The notes under the pieces are model-generated. The model was not told where the DNA came from. It saw only the letters and a program-made list of their open reading frames with translations, and did no database searches. Shown here piece by piece: positions 61,681 through 64,000 of a stretch of DNA of 64,000 nt. The stretch is from an uncultured Lachnospiraceae bacterium. Its GTDB lineage: Bacteria; Bacillota; Clostridia; Lachnospirales; Lachnospiraceae. The stretch is taken from positions 1 through 64,000 of the forward strand of contig CALWRS010000006.1 in NCBI GenBank assembly GCA_944384025.1. Direction: 5' to 3'. A program made the translations under genes and the position numbers. Each line of letters begins with the position of its first letter. Positions within the stretch are counted from its first letter, which is position 1.

Positions 61681-62091
61681 GCAGATCTTTGCCTGTAACT
61701 TTTGCGCAAGCAGCGCAGCTTCGTCGCCCGCGTAACTGCCCTGTTCCCAAACAGGGAGAATTCCGTCCCCTTCGTAGCGGGGGATGACATGTACGTGCAG
61801 ATGAAAGACGCTTTGGCCGGCTGCCGCACCGTTGTTTTGCAAAATATTAACGCCGTCACAGCCAAGTTCTTCCTGAAGAGCTTTGGCTATTTTTTTTGCA
61901 ACCGGCAGGATGCGAGCAAGGATTTCGTCGTCTGCTTCCAGCAGATTTGCCGCGTGTTTTTTGGGAAGAATAATCGTGTGCCCTTTGTGCGCGGGCGCAA
62001 TATCAAGGATTGCACGCAGATACTCGTCTTCGTATACCGTTGCCGACGGGATTTCCCCTGCTGCAATTTTACAGAAAATACAATCGTTCAT
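61678..62091 (-). CDS. HIT family nucleotide-binding protein
   Basis: The 137-residue protein shows DCIFCKIAAGEIPS, PKKHAANLLE and the histidine triad HLHVHVIPR with the catalytic His. HIT hydrolases cut nucleoside phosphoramidates or dinucleotides. The N-terminal CxxC with the triad's upstream His can bind zinc. Its stop lies in the shared terminator. Confidence 0.95.
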   Translation of the reverse strand: MNDCIFCKIAAGEIPSATVYEDEYLRAILDIAPAHKGHTIILPKKHAANLLEADDEILARILPVAKKIAKALQEELGCDGVNILQNNGAAAGQSVFHLHVHVIPRYEGDGILPVWEQGSYAGDEAALLAQKLQAKIC

Positions 62092-62168
62092 TTTTGCCTC
62101 CGTTGCGGAATATTTTCACAGGCATTATAGTACATCTTGCGCAAATGTGCAAGGGAGGCGTTTTTCTT

Positions 62169-62642
62169 CTAGTAACCGTACCAGTATCTGGTTCTGCTGT
62201 TTTGGCTCTGCCGCCGCAAAACAATTTCGTTGGAAAACAGAATCTGAATCAGTGTAACAATGTACGGATTTCGCGGTTCTTTTGTAAAGGAAAGCAAGGG
62301 AGACGTCCGGGAAGGGAGCAGATCTTCATCCTGCGAAGGGGCGGCGCCCTGGTCATCTGCAAGCTCGTCGTAGATTTCCGCAGAAATTCGCAAAATGCGC
62401 TCCTTATCCGGATAGCGGTCGTAGACAAACGCACCGGGAGAATCGTAGCGGTCGCTTACTTCCCGAATGCGCCTTAACATAGGGTTAATAAAATCCGGAT
62501 ACAGAGAAATCAGGTATTTCATATCCTGCTCATAGCTTTTTGGGCTTTCGTAAAAAGAAAGGGGCGCAATCGGGAAAGGGTAGATTTGATCGTTTCGGGG
62601 GTCATAAGAAAAATTGCCGTTAGGATAAATCCATTCGGTCAT
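62169..62642 (-). CDS. Conserved hypothetical protein, 157 residues
   Basis: The pattern DMKYLISLYPDF, RYDSPGAFVYDRYPD, ILRISAEIYDEL and LIQILFSNEIVLRR resembles a short conserved Lachnospiraceae family of unknown role. No signal peptide or membrane segment. The Met at 62642 has GGAG upstream; longer starts add a hydrophobic, unlikely leader. A promoter is not clear. I do not assign a function. Confidence 0.72.
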   Translation of the reverse strand: MTEWIYPNGNFSYDPRNDQIYPFPIAPLSFYESPKSYEQDMKYLISLYPDFINPMLRRIREVSDRYDSPGAFVYDRYPDKERILRISAEIYDELADDQGAAPSQDEDLLPSRTSPLLSFTKEPRNPYIVTLIQILFSNEIVLRRQSQNSRTRYWYGY

Positions 62643-62827
62643 GACAATACTCCATGCATGGCTTATGGTACGCTTTATTCTATGCGAAGCGTTAAAAAAA
62701 GGTGCCCCAGCGATACAACGCGTGGGCTGGTAAAAAAAGAAAAAGAATTGCACAAAAGCGAAAAAGAAGGTAAGATATACGAAAGGGAGTTCCCGACTGC
62801 GGAATAGGTTCGTTTTATGAGGAAAAT

Positions 62828-64000
62828 ATGAAAGTCAGATATCGAATTGTTATATTGAGTGTTGTCTTTTTGGCAGCGCTGTTTTACTTCTACCAAAAGG
62901 TGCCAGAGCACACGTATTTAGCGGAGCAAAAAACAGTTTCCGCTGCGTCTGCGACGCTGCCGGTCGTCTCTTTTTGCGTGGACGGCGCAGAGCTGAATCA
63001 AACGCTTGGGTATACGTTTCAGCCGGAAGAAGCGCTGCTTCGCCAAACGATTACGCCGGTGATGTCCGACCTGCGGTTTCAGGTGCTGATTGACCAAAAA
63101 GAAAGCATTGTAAAGCGCTTAGTTTGTACGGTTATGGAAGTCTCCAGCGGTTTTGTCGTGGAAGAGACGGAGATTATGGCGCTTAAAGCGCAGGACGACG
63201 GCAGAGTTCTCGCCTCGGTTATTTTGACCGGAAATTATGCCCGCAACGTAGAATATACGATGCGGATTACGCTTACGACAAACGAGGGACGAAGCATTTA
63301 CTACTACACGCGGCTTTTGGTGACGGACGATTCTTCGCTTGCGCAAAAGCTCTCCTTTGCCATGCTCTTTCACAACAGCGTTCTTGATGAGGACGCGAAG
63401 TTTGCTATGGAGAAGTACTTAGAAACTTCGGCCACGAGCACCGGGCAGGATTATTCGCTTGTTACGCTCTCTGACAGCATCGAAGTAGTAGGCTACGGGG
63501 AGATGCGGCCGGTTCAGGTTGCGTGCGCGGTTCCATCGGTGACGGAGTACAACGAAAAGTATTTAAGCGTAACGCTTGATTTCTGGCTGGAAATCGTAAC
63601 TGGCGACGCAAGAGAATCGTACTGGGCAAGAGAAGAGTACCGGTATTTTAGCGAGGGCGAAAAAAACATCCTCTATAACTACAAAAGAACGCTAAACGCC
63701 CGCTTTGACGGGACGCTTGTAAGCATTAACAAAAATCAGATCAAGCTTGGCCTTACGACCGAGACGAAGCTGAATTATTTGTTAAGCGAAAACGAAGATT
63801 ACCTGCTTTTTGTGCGCGACGGCGCGCTTTGGCAGTACGATATGAACACCAATACAATGGTTCGCGTCTTTGGGTTTTACAAAGAGGGGATGGATTATGC
63901 GCGCTACGATAACCGCGAGCACGATTTCAAGCTGATTTCGCTTGACGACGAAGGAAACGCCGACTTCGTCTTTTACGGCTACATTACCCGCGGAGAGTAC
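62828..64000 (+). CDS. Large membrane-anchored protein, partial
   Basis: The frame is open from the ATG at 62828 (GAGGAAA upstream) to the window end, at least 391 residues. Residues 6-24 form one membrane anchor, and the rest is outside: a Ser/Thr/Ala region, then beta-rich domains with KYLSVTLDFWLEIV, YFSEGEKNILYNYKRTL and FVFYGYITRGEY at the edge. It resembles a long Lachnospiraceae anchored protein family of unknown function whose C-terminus lies beyond the window. Confidence 0.78.
   Translation, partial: MKVRYRIVILSVVFLAALFYFYQKVPEHTYLAEQKTVSAASATLPVVSFCVDGAELNQTLGYTFQPEEALLRQTITPVMSDLRFQVLIDQKESIVKRLVCTVMEVSSGFVVEETEIMALKAQDDGRVLASVILTGNYARNVEYTMRITLTTNEGRSIYYYTRLLVTDDSSLAQKLSFAMLFHNSVLDEDAKFAMEKYLETSATSTGQDYSLVTLSDSIEVVGYGEMRPVQVACAVPSVTEYNEKYLSVTLDFWLEIVTGDARESYWAREEYRYFSEGEKNILYNYKRTLNARFDGTLVSINKNQIKLGLTTETKLNYLLSENEDYLLFVRDGALWQYDMNTNTMVRVFGFYKEGMDYARYDNREHDFKLISLDDEGNADFVFYGYITRGEY

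Overview
The window looks like chromosome of an anaerobic, spore-lineage member of the Clostridia, most likely Lachnospiraceae. I base this on strong AGGAGG-type ribosome sites, class-II lipoprotein signals, a CIRCE-controlled groESL operon, a TTTACA-type Pho box, mecA, a CwlD-like amidase and a YaaH/SleL-like GH18 protein. Several plant-polysaccharide hydrolases (GH26, GH74, CE2, GH10, plus a cytoplasmic GH13) suggest a gut or rumen-like plant-fibre degrader. No phage, plasmid or CRISPR locus is visible.

Layout. 1-517: 3' end of 23S rRNA, tRNA-Asn, a palindromic repeat, tRNA-Cys and a terminator. 587-11144: a nucleoid-associated protein, M18 aminopeptidase, GH26 mannanase lipoprotein, a heterodimeric ABC exporter, an internally shortened CotH-like lipoprotein and small unknown or membrane proteins. 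11281-12000: acyl-ACP thioesterase. 11997-18363 (minus strand): complete pstSCAB-phoU-phoB/P-phoR phosphate operon behind a Pho box. 18516-20618: groES-groEL behind CIRCE. 20721-22177: sirtuin and an N-terminally short ABC-2 permease. 22259-30468: two-component system, triple-PepSY protein, GH13, GH74 and CE2 esterase. 30483-39336: a promoter-terminator unit, an InlB-repeat lipoprotein and an Opp-type importer. 39371-40981: composite repeat, ferredoxin, DUF1858 protein, mecA. 41530-45234: GH18, CwlD-like amidase and an antiporter. 45426-50576: repeat, MGS-like protein with an altered active site, citrate synthase, Sua5 / LMW-phosphatase-like / RpiB cluster and galE. 50578-51221: a repeat and gene debris. 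51226-54628: GH10 xylanase, mtnN, TSCPD protein, murG. 54649-61643: PucR regulator, amino-acid-type ABC importer, cytidylate-kinase-like protein, class III aminotransferase and iron alcohol dehydrogenase. 61678-64000: HIT protein, a conserved unknown and a truncated large anchored protein.

How the genes fit together. Surface lipoprotein enzymes (GH26, GH74, CE2, GH10) would cut and deacetylate mannan, xyloglucan and xylan. The Opp-type importer next to the GH74/CE2 block may take up the resulting oligosaccharides instead of peptides, though this is inference. The PucR cluster looks like an amine or amino-acid uptake and transamination pathway ending in an aldehyde reduction. The most unusual signals are a dispersed palindromic repeat family (three copies of one module, two of a second, one composite), three enzyme-family proteins that lost core catalytic parts while keeping intact frames (CotH-like, MGS-like, LMW-phosphatase-like), a possible small RNA unit at 30483-30577, and a microhomology junction joining two decayed genes at 50684-51029.
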